A stretch of DNA of 64,000 nucleotides from the NCBI GenBank assembly GCA_030372985.1, contig JAUCQB010000204.1:39191-103190 (forward strand). Direction: 5' to 3'. A program made the translations under genes and the position numbers. Source of the stretch: Phycisphaerae bacterium (GTDB lineage Bacteria > Planctomycetota > Phycisphaerae > UBA1845 > PWPN01). Of the stretch, positions 9,096 through 19,807 are shown in pieces; the stretch's first letter is position 1; every line of letters starts with the position of its first letter. The notes below the pieces were generated by a model that was not told the origin of the DNA, searched no databases, and saw nothing but the letters and a program-made list of their open reading frames with translations.

Positions 9096-9842
9096 ATGGG
9101 CCGGGACGAAGCGAAAACAGGGTCTCGCGCCGCCAGCGACATGGCACCCCAGACGTCGAGCAACATGCAGTCCGACAGCAGGGCCGCACCGCCCGATGAA
9201 CTGACCGATGTCGACCTGTACTGCCTGCACTGCGGGTACAACCTCCGCGGACTGTCCGGCGACCCGCGGCGATGCCCGGAGTGCGGACGGTTCAGCCCCA
9301 TCAGCGCGATGACGCTACCGGCCGAGGCAATCACCCAGCAGTTGCGCCGTATGGAGACCTGGCCGACGCTGTGCATTGCGTTCGTTCTTCTGTTGATGTT
9401 CAGCCTGACACTGGCCGCATTTGCCATGGCTTTCAGCGGCCCGACCAAGGAGGTGTGCATGGCACTGGGGCTGCCTGTGCTGATTCTGGTGCCGTTGTGG
9501 CTGCACGGCGTCAGCCAGTTCAGCTCGGCCTGCATGGACAAGCCGGGCTGGCGGAGCGTACTGATTGAATATCACCTCTATGGGCTGGCGCTGTGCCTGA
9601 TGATCGCCGTGTCGGCCGGGCTGCCTTTGCTCCATTGGTTCGACAGGCAAAGCTGGAACAGTTCCTGGCCGGCGAATGCAGTTGTCCTGACCATACTCAT
9701 CGGGGGCTCGGTGGGAGTGGTGATTCTGGCACCTCTTGCCCGGCGGCGCTGCAAGAGAAGAATGGACGTCCTGCAGCGCGAGGTTGCGGTCAAACTGGCG
9801 GGCGAGTATCTGCAGCGCAGATTATCCAGGGGGCGATTCTGA
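9096..9842 (+). CDS. Zinc-ribbon membrane protein of planctomycete type, function unknown
   Basis: A 248-residue protein. Near residues 45-70 it carries a two-CxxC zinc ribbon, YCLHCGYNLRGL followed by RRCPECGRF, a module very common in Planctomycetota membrane proteins. Four hydrophobic segments follow (starting LCIAFVLLLMFSLTLAAFAM). The tail is rich in Arg and Lys. The start at 9096 was chosen because GAGAGGA lies nine bases upstream; in-frame ATGs at 9060 and 9063 have no ribosome site. It does not appear tied to the neighbouring enzymes. Confidence 0.7.
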   Translation: MGRDEAKTGSRAASDMAPQTSSNMQSDSRAAPPDELTDVDLYCLHCGYNLRGLSGDPRRCPECGRFSPISAMTLPAEAITQQLRRMETWPTLCIAFVLLLMFSLTLAAFAMAFSGPTKEVCMALGLPVLILVPLWLHGVSQFSSACMDKPGWRSVLIEYHLYGLALCLMIAVSAGLPLLHWFDRQSWNSSWPANAVVLTILIGGSVGVVILAPLARRRCKRRMDVLQREVAVKLAGEYLQRRLSRGRF

Positions 9843-10041
9843 GGGGCGACGGCCTGTCCGCCGCCGGCAAGGGCGTGTTCATATTGTCAGCGGCCCGCTA
9901 CTGGATGATGCCGGATGCTCAGCGTCGGGCAGCCGCCGGTGCTGAGCAATGGGTGCGGGCCTACAATGACACGAGGACCGGATGGGCGGGCACGCCGGGG
10001 CCGGGCTTCTTTGCGCTCCCCGCACCTGGAATGATACCGCG

Positions 10042-10653
10042 ATGAAGACGCTGATCCTCGTCGATCTTCAGAACGACTTCCTTCCGGGTGGCCCCCTCGC
10101 GGTCCCGATGGGCAACGAGGTGGTTCCGGTCGCCAATCGGCTCATGTCCCAGTACGACATGGTCGTCGCCACGCAGGACTGGCACCCGGCGAATCACGGT
10201 TCGTTCGCCAGTCAACATCCGGGCCACAAGCCGGGCGACGTTATCGATCTGGCCGGTGTGACGCAGATCCTCTGGCCGGATCACTGCATTCAAGGCACAG
10301 CAGGGGCCGATTTCGCCCCCGGCCTCGATGTTGCCGGCATTCAGTGGATCTGCCACAAGGGCACTGACCCCGGCATCGACAGCTACAGCGGCTTCTTCGA
10401 CAACGGCCACCTCAAGCAGACCGGGTTGAACGATTACCTCCGCAGGCGAGGCGTGCGAGAGGTGCACATCATGGGTCTGGCGACGGACTACTGCGTGAAG
10501 TTCACCGCTCTTGACGCCCGCGAACTCGGCTTTGAAACATACCTGATCGTGGAAGGCGTCCGCGGCGTGGAACTTGACCCGGGCGACTGCGCGAAGGCCA
10601 TCGAGGAAATGCAGGCGGCCGGGGTGCGCCTGGTCACGGCCGCTGCGGCGTAG
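10042..10653 (+). CDS. pncA: Nicotinamidase
   Basis: A 203-residue isochorismatase-fold nicotinamidase, which hydrolyses nicotinamide to nicotinate in NAD salvage. The catalytic triad is visible as D8 (LVDLQNDF), K106 (CHKGTDP) and C151 (ATDYCVKFT). Metal ligands lie in QDWHPANHGSF (D46, H48, H52), and H81 is in WPDHCIQG. The cis-peptide motif GLATDYC is intact and the length is normal for the family. The ATG at 10042 matches the family's N-terminus (MKTLILVDLQ); an in-frame ATG at 9982 would add 20 unrelated residues. Cytoplasmic, apparently a single-gene unit. Confidence 0.95.
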   Translation: MKTLILVDLQNDFLPGGPLAVPMGNEVVPVANRLMSQYDMVVATQDWHPANHGSFASQHPGHKPGDVIDLAGVTQILWPDHCIQGTAGADFAPGLDVAGIQWICHKGTDPGIDSYSGFFDNGHLKQTGLNDYLRRRGVREVHIMGLATDYCVKFTALDARELGFETYLIVEGVRGVELDPGDCAKAIEEMQAAGVRLVTAAAA

Positions 10654-10669
10654 ACGACGCCTCCGGTAA

Positions 10670-10698
10670 TTGACACCCGTCGTCATGTCCAATATATA
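10670..10698 (+). promoter_or_regulatory. Near-consensus sigma70 promoter
   Basis: TTGACA (10670-10675), 17 bases, then TATATA (10693-10698), about 55 bases upstream of the ATG of the following secreted protein. The -35 is perfect and the -10 differs at one position, which suggests strong or constitutive expression. Confidence 0.75.
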
Positions 10699-10752
10699 CG
10701 AAACCCGCGGAGAACAGGCTGCTGTTGACCTGCCAATTGAGGAGTCCCGAAG

Positions 10753-12762
10753 ATGAAAATGTGTCGCTTGGCGTCCGTCGCTGTTGTCTTGTCGCTGTCG
10801 GCTTTCGCATGGGGACAAGTCCAGTTTCTCGGCAGGGTCTTGCACCCACGGTTCCCCGAAGCGGCCGACAAGCTGCCGGCCAATACCGGCGTTGCCGAGA
10901 ACTACTTCGCGCCGGACCGACCGGGCGACCCGGCGGAGATCATGGCACTGACCAATGTCCGCTGCTTTGCGAGCGTTGATGGTCCGGGCATCGAAGCGAT
11001 GGCCGCCCGCACGTGGGAAATGGCCCCCAGCGGCTGGTATCGCATGACCGGCAACGCCGGACGGACCACCATGCTGTTCACCGGCCCGTCGGTCTTCATG
11101 CAGCCGACCGTGTTCACCAATATCTTTACCAAACCCGGTGAAACCATCGACCGTAAGGTCGTGCCCAACTTCGACTATGCGGTGCTTTTCATGGGGGCTT
11201 GGGACGACAAGGCCGCCACCGACTACTACCAGATGTTCACCGCCACGGGCACGAGTGTGACCCAGGTCGGCTTCCGCCTGGCAAGCGATGGCGTCGACGG
11301 CGAGGGCCCCGGATCGCAGACGCTGCTGGTTTCCGTCCACCGGCAGGGGCCCGGCACGCCGGATACCTGGCCCCAGGTCGGACCGGCCATCCCCGTGCCC
11401 AACGTCGACTGCGGAGGCCCGAAGAACTACGACTGGGTCGCGGCCTGGAACTCCGGCGAGGTGCCGACCGAGCCGGGCAAGGTCTATGCCGTTCACATAA
11501 CGGCGGAGAAGAAGGGCAACGGCTGTCAGGCTTTCTGGCGGCCCAACGAAACCAAGACCAACGATTGCTATCGAATCGGCTCCAAGGGCCAGACCGGCTG
11601 GGTCGGCCGCAACCTGTGCATGGTCATCGGCACGGACAACAGCGGGCTGGTGGTTCCCTACAACAAGCGCGTTCAGAAGGAATATGTTGACTTTGCTGGT
11701 TTCGCCCGCAAGTGGAGCCAGACGTACGTCGCGCAGGGCCGCAGCCTGGCAGGGGCGGTGCTGTACACGGCCACCAGCGGCATTCAGCCGGGCATCGCCC
11801 GCCAGCGCGCGGCGGTTCGCCTGCGAGAGGGCGGCCCGGACGGGCGGGTCGTCGGCATCGAGAAGATCGCCATCGGCAACGGCATCCACACCGGCGATGC
11901 GTCGTGGGGCGTGTATGGAGTGGCGTGCTCACCCGGCGAGGTGCCGCTTGAACCGGGCAAGACGTACGCGATCGAGTTCGAGTCGATCGAGAACTACGAA
12001 TCGCTGCACGGTTACGTGAACATCAAGGGCATGGTCAGCGACGACAGGCCCGGCTTCAACCCGTATAAGAAGGCTGCTCCCGACACTTACGAGAAAGGCA
12101 CGGCCTACAAGAACGGCATGGATGATGCCGGGTTTGACCTGGACATGCAGATCATCGAGTACCAGCACGAGGCGGGGGACTGGGACAAGGCCGTCGATCC
12201 GGTGAACCTGCTGCCCAATGGCGACATGGAGGCCGGCGACCTCGACGAGCAGAGTCCGGACACGGGTCAGGCGCGGGGCTGGAAGACGTTCGCGGTTGAT
12301 GCCGGGACGGTGTTTCAGTACCTCGCCGACCCCCCGGAGAAGAAAAGCCGCATCCTCCGAGTGATCGGCGGCGGCGTTACCGGCAAGACGGTGGATGGCG
12401 GGTTTGTCCAGAAGGTCGCGGACCTCAAACGGCTGGATACGTATCGCCTGTCGGGCAAAGTGCGATGTTCCTGGCCGGTGGAGTTGGACCATTACTGCCA
12501 GGTGGGGTACGACCCGACCGGACAGGATGCCGATCCGAAGGCCTCGACCATCGTCTGGAAATCGCTGCCGGGCGCGCACAGCATCTGGGCCAGGTACGAA
12601 AGCGGGCCGATCCGCCCGGTGAAGGATTCGATCAGCGTGTGGCTGAGAGGTTACACGAAGGACGCGAAGGGCTACCCGTTTAGAGCGGATTTCGACGACT
12701 TTGAGCTGAAGCGCGTTTGCACGGAGGTTCGCGGGGCTCCGGCGGCGGATGCGAGCAGGTGA
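10753..12762 (+). CDS. Secreted protein of unknown function with repeated beta domains
   Basis: A 669-residue exported protein with a signal peptide at about 1-21 (ends AFAWGQ), ATG preceded by GAGGAG. Family not recognised. Two related beta-rich segments can be seen: one around residues 175-255 contains GEVPTEPGKVYAVHITAE, and one around 345-420 contains GEVPLEPGKTYAIEFES. A C-terminal segment starting LLPNGDMEAGD and ending in ADFDDFELK resembles the carbohydrate-binding-like jelly rolls often found at the end of planctomycete secreted proteins. A near-consensus promoter lies upstream. A surface or extracellular glycan-binding role is inference only. Confidence 0.7.
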   Translation: MKMCRLASVAVVLSLSAFAWGQVQFLGRVLHPRFPEAADKLPANTGVAENYFAPDRPGDPAEIMALTNVRCFASVDGPGIEAMAARTWEMAPSGWYRMTGNAGRTTMLFTGPSVFMQPTVFTNIFTKPGETIDRKVVPNFDYAVLFMGAWDDKAATDYYQMFTATGTSVTQVGFRLASDGVDGEGPGSQTLLVSVHRQGPGTPDTWPQVGPAIPVPNVDCGGPKNYDWVAAWNSGEVPTEPGKVYAVHITAEKKGNGCQAFWRPNETKTNDCYRIGSKGQTGWVGRNLCMVIGTDNSGLVVPYNKRVQKEYVDFAGFARKWSQTYVAQGRSLAGAVLYTATSGIQPGIARQRAAVRLREGGPDGRVVGIEKIAIGNGIHTGDASWGVYGVACSPGEVPLEPGKTYAIEFESIENYESLHGYVNIKGMVSDDRPGFNPYKKAAPDTYEKGTAYKNGMDDAGFDLDMQIIEYQHEAGDWDKAVDPVNLLPNGDMEAGDLDEQSPDTGQARGWKTFAVDAGTVFQYLADPPEKKSRILRVIGGGVTGKTVDGGFVQKVADLKRLDTYRLSGKVRCSWPVELDHYCQVGYDPTGQDADPKASTIVWKSLPGAHSIWARYESGPIRPVKDSISVWLRGYTKDAKGYPFRADFDDFELKRVCTEVRGAPAADASR

Positions 12763-12915
12763 TCCCACCATGGCGGTCTTCCGCGGCGAGTTCTGCGCGG
12801 CCCGGCCGTCTTGCCGGATTTCAGCCCGCGTGATACCATTATGGAAGCTTGCTGCGCCGATTACGGGTTGCGGCCAAGGACCGCGGGGGCGCGAGTGCCT
12901 GACGGGCAAGCTTAT

Positions 12916-14730
<1,815 letters not shown>

Positions 14731-14734
14731 CCTG

Positions 14735-14965
14735 TCACCTTCCCTTCTGCGATGGCCGGCGCTTCGGCCGGATAACGGTAACGTGGAGCCCCAACAGGTC
14801 GGCCAGCTTGTTAATCATGTCCATGCTCAAACCGGCGCTTTCTTTGTGGTTCATGAATCTGCTCATCACCGATTCTGACAGCCCGATCTTCTTGCAGATC
14901 CGGTATCGGCTTATGCCGCTGTCCTCGATTGCCGCCCGTAGCTCGTTCGCGAATCGTTCACTCAT
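14735..14965 (-). CDS. XRE-family helix-turn-helix regulator
   Basis: A 76-residue single-domain HTH_XRE protein (RYRICKKIGLSESVMSRFMN is the helix-turn-helix). It sits directly upstream of the integrase with a 4-base gap, so it probably controls the pair. The upstream promoter places the transcript start at or next to the ATG, giving a leaderless message, as for some phage repressors. Its operator was not identified. Confidence 0.88.
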   Translation of the reverse strand: MSERFANELRAAIEDSGISRYRICKKIGLSESVMSRFMNHKESAGLSMDMINKLADLLGLHVTVIRPKRRPSQKGR

Positions 14966-14972
14966 GACCCTA

Positions 14973-15001
14973 GTCTAACCTATGCTTACGGATAAGTCAA
15001 G
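14973..15001 (-). promoter_or_regulatory. Promoter of the XRE-integrase operon, apparently leaderless
   Basis: On the minus strand TTGACT (14996-15001), 17 bases, TAGACT (14973-14978). A start about 7 bases downstream of the -10 would be near 14966, and the ATG is 14965-14963, so little or no 5' leader is expected. Confidence 0.6.
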
Positions 15002-15078
15002 TATCATTCTCCCGGATGGTCGTTTCTCGGAACGTTGGCGATTCTCTGCCATCTCGCCGGTCAATGCGAGAAGAACCG

Positions 15079-15432
15079 TCAAAACACCAAAGGCTCGCCA
15101 TCAGGCCCGACGGGTTCCGCCGGAAACGGTATCTCGGGAAAAAAATCACATCTCGTATCACAGATAACCTCTTGGTTCGCCGTACAGTGGTCGCGGAACG
15201 GTCTGTCCTTTGCGCGCTCAATCTCGTTCGCCAGTTCCCGTAATGCGGACACGCAGATTTGCCGCCGGAAATGACTGTCGATTTTCACCACAATTGGACA
15301 GCCCGTGTGGCCGTAATCCTCGTCCGGGTGACACACCCAAATGATAGCTTCCGGACCGTTAAGCTCACCCTCCCTGTTGTCGTGGAGAACATAGAGCCGA
15401 ATGGTATCCCCTTGTCCCGGTTCACTTCGCAT
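15079..15432 (-). CDS. Hypothetical protein, 117 residues
   Basis: Family not recognised. The start at 15432 was chosen because AAAGGA lies about 8 bases upstream; upstream in-frame ATGs are unsupported. The protein is soluble, has no signal peptide, and contains three cysteines in its C-terminal third (CTANQEVICDTRCDFF). It is the last of a run of closely spaced minus-strand element genes. Its leader closely resembles that of the next gene upstream. Confidence 0.6.
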   Translation of the reverse strand: MRSEPGQGDTIRLYVLHDNREGELNGPEAIIWVCHPDEDYGHTGCPIVVKIDSHFRRQICVSALRELANEIERAKDRPFRDHCTANQEVICDTRCDFFPEIPFPAEPVGPDGEPLVF

Positions 15433-15487
15433 ATTCTGTCCTTTCTGCGGCCAGGGCCGCGTTTCGCCGTAGTCCACGATTGGTGGG

Positions 15488-15946
15488 CTAGCCAATACAG
15501 AACTCGCCAGCCCGACAGAACTTAATGAAATCCACAACATGCTGCTTGGATTCCGGCCCGCTGAACCACTCAAACGGGTTCACAGGGATATCGCAGGGTA
15601 TCCCCCCATGTAACTCACCGTTGGCCGAAAGATGGTGAACCGTTTTGTGCGTCAGCGCGTCATGATTAGGGATGTCCGGCAAGGCTTTTTCCAAGGCCCC
15701 TGCGATGCCCGCCGCATCCTCCGCTGTTACTGTCTGGTACTCGTTGTAAGAATAGCTCCCTTTCCACTCGCTCATGATCTTCTTGGCAAGCAGTTCGTCG
15801 TTATCGCAACGCAAGAGCACGAAGTCATAATCGAGTTGTGTGCCCTTGGGCTGCCAACCATATGCATGAGCCAGGCACAGCACTTGACTCCAGCCCTCCA
15901 TGTTGAAGCGGAAACTCCCTCCGACTCCTGATAAATCCATGCCCAT
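15488..15946 (-). CDS. Hypothetical protein, 152 residues
   Basis: Family not recognised. ATG 15946 (MGMDLSGVGGSFRFNMEGW) is preceded by AAAGGA. It is acidic, with aromatic-rich segments (WKGSYSYNEYQT, NPFEWFSGPESKQ). Short N-terminal phrases such as DLSGVGGSFRFN recall small accessory-element proteins without assigned function. It shares the leader CCGCAGAAAGGA-YAGAA with the downstream gene, consistent with a common origin or common translational control. Confidence 0.6.
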   Translation of the reverse strand: MGMDLSGVGGSFRFNMEGWSQVLCLAHAYGWQPKGTQLDYDFVLLRCDNDELLAKKIMSEWKGSYSYNEYQTVTAEDAAGIAGALEKALPDIPNHDALTHKTVHHLSANGELHGGIPCDIPVNPFEWFSGPESKQHVVDFIKFCRAGEFCIG

Positions 15947-16010
15947 TGTTCTATCCTTTCTGCGGTCATCCCGCATGTTTCGTTGTCGAATACCGTGATA
16001 TTCCGTGAAA

Positions 16011-16334
16011 TTACCCTCGTATCGCCACAAGGGTCAGTCTCATCGCCTTGTCTTCAGCATCATCGCGGGTCAGGTTGGCGTCGAATTCCATGATGCCGGC
16101 CCGCTCCTCAAAACGCTCACGCAAGCAGGCCGGAAGATCATCAGGGGTAATCTGACTGACATCCCCTGCCACGATGGCCAAGAGCGCGGGCTTGTGGGCT
16201 TTGACCTGTTCGGCCAGATCAGGCGTCATCGCCCGGATCGGACGGTACCGTAACTGCTCGCCGTCGGCCTTCATCTCGATACCCCGCCGGCCAAGGTCGG
16301 CCAGAAGCTCAATCGCTGCCTCGATGATCGCCAT
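16011..16334 (-). CDS. TubC_N-like docking-domain protein
   Basis: A 107-residue protein whose first 60 residues (LADLGRRGIEMKADGEQLRYRP, then MTPDLAEQVKAHKPALLAIV) match the TubC N-terminal docking-domain pattern of small helical proteins. In mobile elements such proteins often sit beside replication primases, as here. Its start overlaps the stop of the prim-pol/DUF3987 gene at 16334, so translation is probably coupled. A partner-binding role in the replication module is inferred. Confidence 0.65.
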   Translation of the reverse strand: MAIIEAAIELLADLGRRGIEMKADGEQLRYRPIRAMTPDLAEQVKAHKPALLAIVAGDVSQITPDDLPACLRERFEERAGIMEFDANLTRDDAEDKAMRLTLVAIRG

Positions 16335-18958
16335 CAGAGCACCCCCCAGTCATCATTCACCGTTGGCGGATTGCCGTCGGATGAGGGACCAGCATCCCCC
16401 CAAGGGTCTTCATCTGTGGCCGCGCTGACAGCGCCGACATTGACACAACCTCTGGATTGCTCGGGATTCTGAGGTTTTGTACTGTCGGCGCGTCCCGTAA
16501 GCTGAAAAACACGCGAGGGTCTGCCGCCTCTGGGAGTCGGGCCTTTCTCCTCCCACTCGCCATACCCCGCTGACACCAGATCATCCAGGGCTGTCTCTGC
16601 GTCTTCGGACGTGGCGTACATCGTGGTGGATCGCTGCAACTCCCTGACCGTCAGCTTGCCCCCCTTGCGCTGGACCAATTCGACAAGTCGCCGGCGGGCT
16701 CGGTCTTCGGGTGTTTCCCCCAGGATGGCATACACTCGACGGGCTTCGGCCTTGAACCACTCGGTTGTGTCGATGGCTTGCTGCATCTGTACCGCTCCGA
16801 TGTTCTCGGCACGGTACCCGCCGCTGGCGACCTCGACGCAGGTGAACAGCAGGGCCAGCCGGGCGCAGATGCCCTTGAGCTTGGCGAAGTGTGCGGCCAG
16901 ATCATCGTTCTCGATATCCGCCAGTTCCCGCACATGGGCGTCATGCCACTCCACCCACATAGCCTTGGCATCGGGGCTCATCGGGATAAGTCGCGGGCGA
17001 AGGCTGCCCGCTTCATCTTCGGCCGGAGCCAGTTCCAGCAGCCCGCGCAGAAGGTCGTACCACGATTGCGTCATGTCCTCGGATAGCTCGGCCTCGGACC
17101 ACAGGGCGGGTCTATCCGGCGGGTACACCAGGAGCGCCCGGGCCAGCAACCCGGCTTCCCGCTCGGCCATGCCGAACACGCGGGCCAGCGTACCCGGTTG
17201 CATACCGCCAATGACGGAAACCGCCGCCCGTTCCACAAAGAGCGTCCCTGTCCCGCTCTTTCGGTCGATGGTCACGGGCGCCGCGCTGTGCATCGACAGC
17301 CAGGCCGGCCGATCGGACCCCTTCCCGCCCGGAGCATATCTATCGAACGCCCCAACCCACGCGGCCAGTTCATCGCGGACCAGCAGCAGCCCAAGCGGAT
17401 TGTCCTCCAACAGACAGCCCAGCTTTTCCATCGTGATATCGCTGACAATCAAGCGCTTCTCCCGTGGGCGCTCGGGCTCTATCGGCGGGTCCGTCGGTGG
17501 TTTCTTCTGCTGTTCCCGCTTCCATGACGTCAGAGCCACGTTGTGATGCTCCAGAGCGGCCGCATAGTCGCGCATGGCTTCGGTGAACGCCGCCCGGTCG
17601 GCCTTGTACATCTCCTGCAACGCCTGAATCACGAGCATCAGCAGGGGTGTCTTGGTCGTACCGGATCGGCCGATGAGCGCACCCCACAGGACGCAGGGTT
17701 CAACCCATCCCCGCTTGACCAGCACCGCCGCCCGGTTGCCCACGCATCCGGCGGCAACCACCAGAGCGGCCAAGGCGGCATACGCCGGAGCGGTCCCGGT
17801 CGCGTCTGATACGGCCTCGACGAAACCGCGCAGCCGGCCAGGGAGTCGCCTGACCGGGAACGCCCGATGTTTCTCGACTCGGGGCGCGCGTCGTCTGGGG
17901 GTCGCTGGTTTGGCCTTCGGCGTGGTTCGTTGCTGGTGGTCCGGGTCAATCTTGTTTCGCAGATCACGCCAGCCGACACCGACACAACCGTTATGCTTGC
18001 ACTCAAAACCGATCAGGCCATCCCGCCGCAGAATCACGGCGGTATCGGTCCCTTGGCCGTGCTCCGCATTCATCGGGCACCCGTCCAGGATCAGCGCCGC
18101 GCCGCCGCCAGGCAGAGACTTGATCGCCTTGACGGTAACACCGTGGGCCGCCAAGTAATCGCGCAGGGTCTCGGGACTCTGATTGATGGCACCCGGGCGC
18201 CGGGATATCGCGAGCCCTTGGTGTTCCTCGACGGGTTCCGCCGCTTGTTCCAGCAGTTCACGGGACACGGGCTCGATGGTGCTCGGCACCCGGAGTATCT
18301 TTGCCATCCGGTGTGGCCGGTCGGGGGTGTTGTCACCCTTGGCCGCGGTCGTGCCGGGCAACTTGGTGATTCTCGCCGGGTTGAATACCGCCCGGTCGAT
18401 CTCCACCACGTCATCGTTATAGCGTTCGGCCAGCCCCGCGAGAAACCGCCTGACGAGCCCATCATCATCGGCGGGTAAGTCCACGCGATACCACAAGTGT
18501 GCCCCGTTGCCGCTGTCGATCTCCACCGGCATCGGCCAGCCTTCGGCGTGCAGCTCGTCTGCAATCGTCTGTGCTTTAGCCAAGGCCTCATCGTGCTCGG
18601 CATCGGTCGCAGAAATGCCCGCCGGCCGTTTGGGGTCAATATCCACGAGAACCCACCGGCGCTTGATAATGTCGGTGTCGCTGGTGGTCGTTCCACTCGC
18701 TGCTTTTTGCGTCCGGTTCGCGCACCGGGCCAGTAATGCCGCATTGACTGGGTTCAGGGTAACGAAGATACCCTTGCCCCCCAGGCTGGCCGCATCCGTG
18801 GCGAGACGGCCCATGTCGTTGTAGAACCCACTGATAACCGCCGCCCGACCGCTCCCTGCCAGCCGGGCCTCGGGCACGCGGACCTCGACCACCTGCCCCG
18901 GCTCGGCAACGATGCTCAAGGCGCGGAGAATCATCTGCGCATCGGCTCTTGCTGTCAT
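16334..18958 (-). CDS. Prim-pol / DUF3987 replication protein
   Basis: An 874-residue replication protein. The N-terminal part resembles archaeo-eukaryotic (RepB-type) primases: WVLVDIDPKRP with D106 and D108, then VEIDSGNGAHLWYRV. A short middle region has paired cysteines (CPMNAEHGQ, CKHNGCVGVGW), a possible zinc site. The C-terminal half (from about residue 370) is a DUF3987 ATPase/helicase-like domain with a Walker-A-like GRSGTTKTPLL near residue 430. Such proteins start replication of plasmids, phages and satellites, so the element probably replicates after excision. It overlaps its neighbours on both sides (4-base overlap with the zinc protein upstream), within one operon. Confidence 0.85.
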   Translation of the reverse strand: MTARADAQMILRALSIVAEPGQVVEVRVPEARLAGSGRAAVISGFYNDMGRLATDAASLGGKGIFVTLNPVNAALLARCANRTQKAASGTTTSDTDIIKRRWVLVDIDPKRPAGISATDAEHDEALAKAQTIADELHAEGWPMPVEIDSGNGAHLWYRVDLPADDDGLVRRFLAGLAERYNDDVVEIDRAVFNPARITKLPGTTAAKGDNTPDRPHRMAKILRVPSTIEPVSRELLEQAAEPVEEHQGLAISRRPGAINQSPETLRDYLAAHGVTVKAIKSLPGGGAALILDGCPMNAEHGQGTDTAVILRRDGLIGFECKHNGCVGVGWRDLRNKIDPDHQQRTTPKAKPATPRRRAPRVEKHRAFPVRRLPGRLRGFVEAVSDATGTAPAYAALAALVVAAGCVGNRAAVLVKRGWVEPCVLWGALIGRSGTTKTPLLMLVIQALQEMYKADRAAFTEAMRDYAAALEHHNVALTSWKREQQKKPPTDPPIEPERPREKRLIVSDITMEKLGCLLEDNPLGLLLVRDELAAWVGAFDRYAPGGKGSDRPAWLSMHSAAPVTIDRKSGTGTLFVERAAVSVIGGMQPGTLARVFGMAEREAGLLARALLVYPPDRPALWSEAELSEDMTQSWYDLLRGLLELAPAEDEAGSLRPRLIPMSPDAKAMWVEWHDAHVRELADIENDDLAAHFAKLKGICARLALLFTCVEVASGGYRAENIGAVQMQQAIDTTEWFKAEARRVYAILGETPEDRARRRLVELVQRKGGKLTVRELQRSTTMYATSEDAETALDDLVSAGYGEWEEKGPTPRGGRPSRVFQLTGRADSTKPQNPEQSRGCVNVGAVSAATDEDPWGDAGPSSDGNPPTVNDDWGVL

Positions 18959-19200
18959 CGAATCCCCTCTCTCCAGTCAATCGACGGGCTCTGAAACACT
19001 CTATCCGTGATGACCTTGCAGATTTGGCAGAGTCGGATTGTCCCCTGCGGCATCAAACGATACACGGTCCCGGTAATGTCTTGGCCGCAGTAGCCGCATT
19101 GGCGCCAAGCCGCTTCGCGCTGTATACTTTCACTGACGACATTCTTCCCGCCCGCGTTTGCCGTCTCACCGGCGCGCGGGCTTTTTTGTTCTCGGTTCAT
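18955..19200 (-). CDS. Small zinc-ribbon protein
   Basis: An 81-residue protein with two CxxC pairs (CGYCGQD and CQICK) forming a probable zinc ribbon. Start MNREQKSPR at 19200 overlaps the AlpA-like gene upstream by 4 bases, and its stop overlaps the prim-pol start, so it is translationally coupled on both sides. A nucleic-acid-binding role in the replication module is inferred. Confidence 0.7.
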   Translation of the reverse strand: MNREQKSPRAGETANAGGKNVVSESIQREAAWRQCGYCGQDITGTVYRLMPQGTIRLCQICKVITDRVFQSPSIDWREGIR

Positions 19201-19424
19201 CGACGCCCCCCGGTCTGCCGGACGGGCTTGCAGCCATCGGCCAGCCAAGCCATCAGTTCCGACTTGCGCCACCGGCGAGCGCCAGAAAACTTGACGCCGA
19301 AAGGCATGCGCCCGGAGTCTGAATCTCTGTAAATACTGGTAATACTCCTATTCAGGAGTTCCCCGACCTCTCGAACATCAAGGAGTCGGTCATCCAATGT
19401 GGCCTTCACTTCTGCTGTCTGCAT
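19197..19424 (-). CDS. AlpA/MerR-like helix-turn-helix protein
   Basis: A 75-residue HTH protein of the AlpA/excisionase type: LLDVREVGELLNRSITSIYR, then MPFGVKFSGARRWRKSEL. These proteins regulate or direct excision of integrated elements. It lies in the replication operon and overlaps both neighbours slightly. Whether it activates excision or regulates replication genes cannot be told from sequence. Confidence 0.85.
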   Translation of the reverse strand: MQTAEVKATLDDRLLDVREVGELLNRSITSIYRDSDSGRMPFGVKFSGARRWRKSELMAWLADGCKPVRQTGGRR

Positions 19425-19807
19425 TGCATAGGTCTCCGTAAGCCATCAAGTTGCGGCAAACGTTGCCGGTTCTCATCTTGCACAACCACCTGATACACCG
19501 CAGCGTCACCCTTGCGACCACCACCGCGCGAAAGCCTTACGATGAGGTTGCTAGTCTCAAGCTCGTCGATTGCGGCCCGGACGGTCCGCAAGGCAACACC
19601 GGTCAGCTTGTTTAACTCGGGCTGGCTGATAATTACCTTGCCGCCTTTTCGCCATCTCGCCTTGCGTACCATCGCCAAGTAGCACCGGAGCGCCGCCGCC
19701 CTGATATTTTTCACGGCCCCACCATCGACAAGGATGTTAGGTAATGCCGACCACTTACCGGGCTTCAGCAGGTTCCTGCTCTCGGCTTGCTGGGGCGCGT
19801 CACTCAT
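19406..19807 (-). CDS. Winged-helix protein, replication-initiator-like
   Basis: A protein of 133 residues from ATG 19807. Residues about 35-105 form a winged helix (RAAALRCYLAMVRKARW, ISQPELNKLTGVALRTVRAA, LIVRLSRGGGRKGDAAVYQV), similar to N-terminal domains of replication initiators and transcription factors. It overlaps its neighbours at both ends within the operon. Its DNA target may be the element's origin or an operator; none was located. Confidence 0.7.
   Translation of the reverse strand: MSDAPQQAESRNLLKPGKWSALPNILVDGGAVKNIRAAALRCYLAMVRKARWRKGGKVIISQPELNKLTGVALRTVRAAIDELETSNLIVRLSRGGGRKGDAAVYQVVVQDENRQRLPQLDGLRRPMQCRQQK

Noticed and set aside
9961..11889. 642-codon open frame on the minus strand
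   Set aside because: Antisense shadow of the nicotinamidase and the secreted protein, both of which have family motifs or signal peptides and ribosome sites on the plus strand.
12811..12840. TTGCCG-17-TACCAT as the tRNA-Arg promoter
   Set aside because: Both hexamers match only four of six consensus bases; not strong enough to call.
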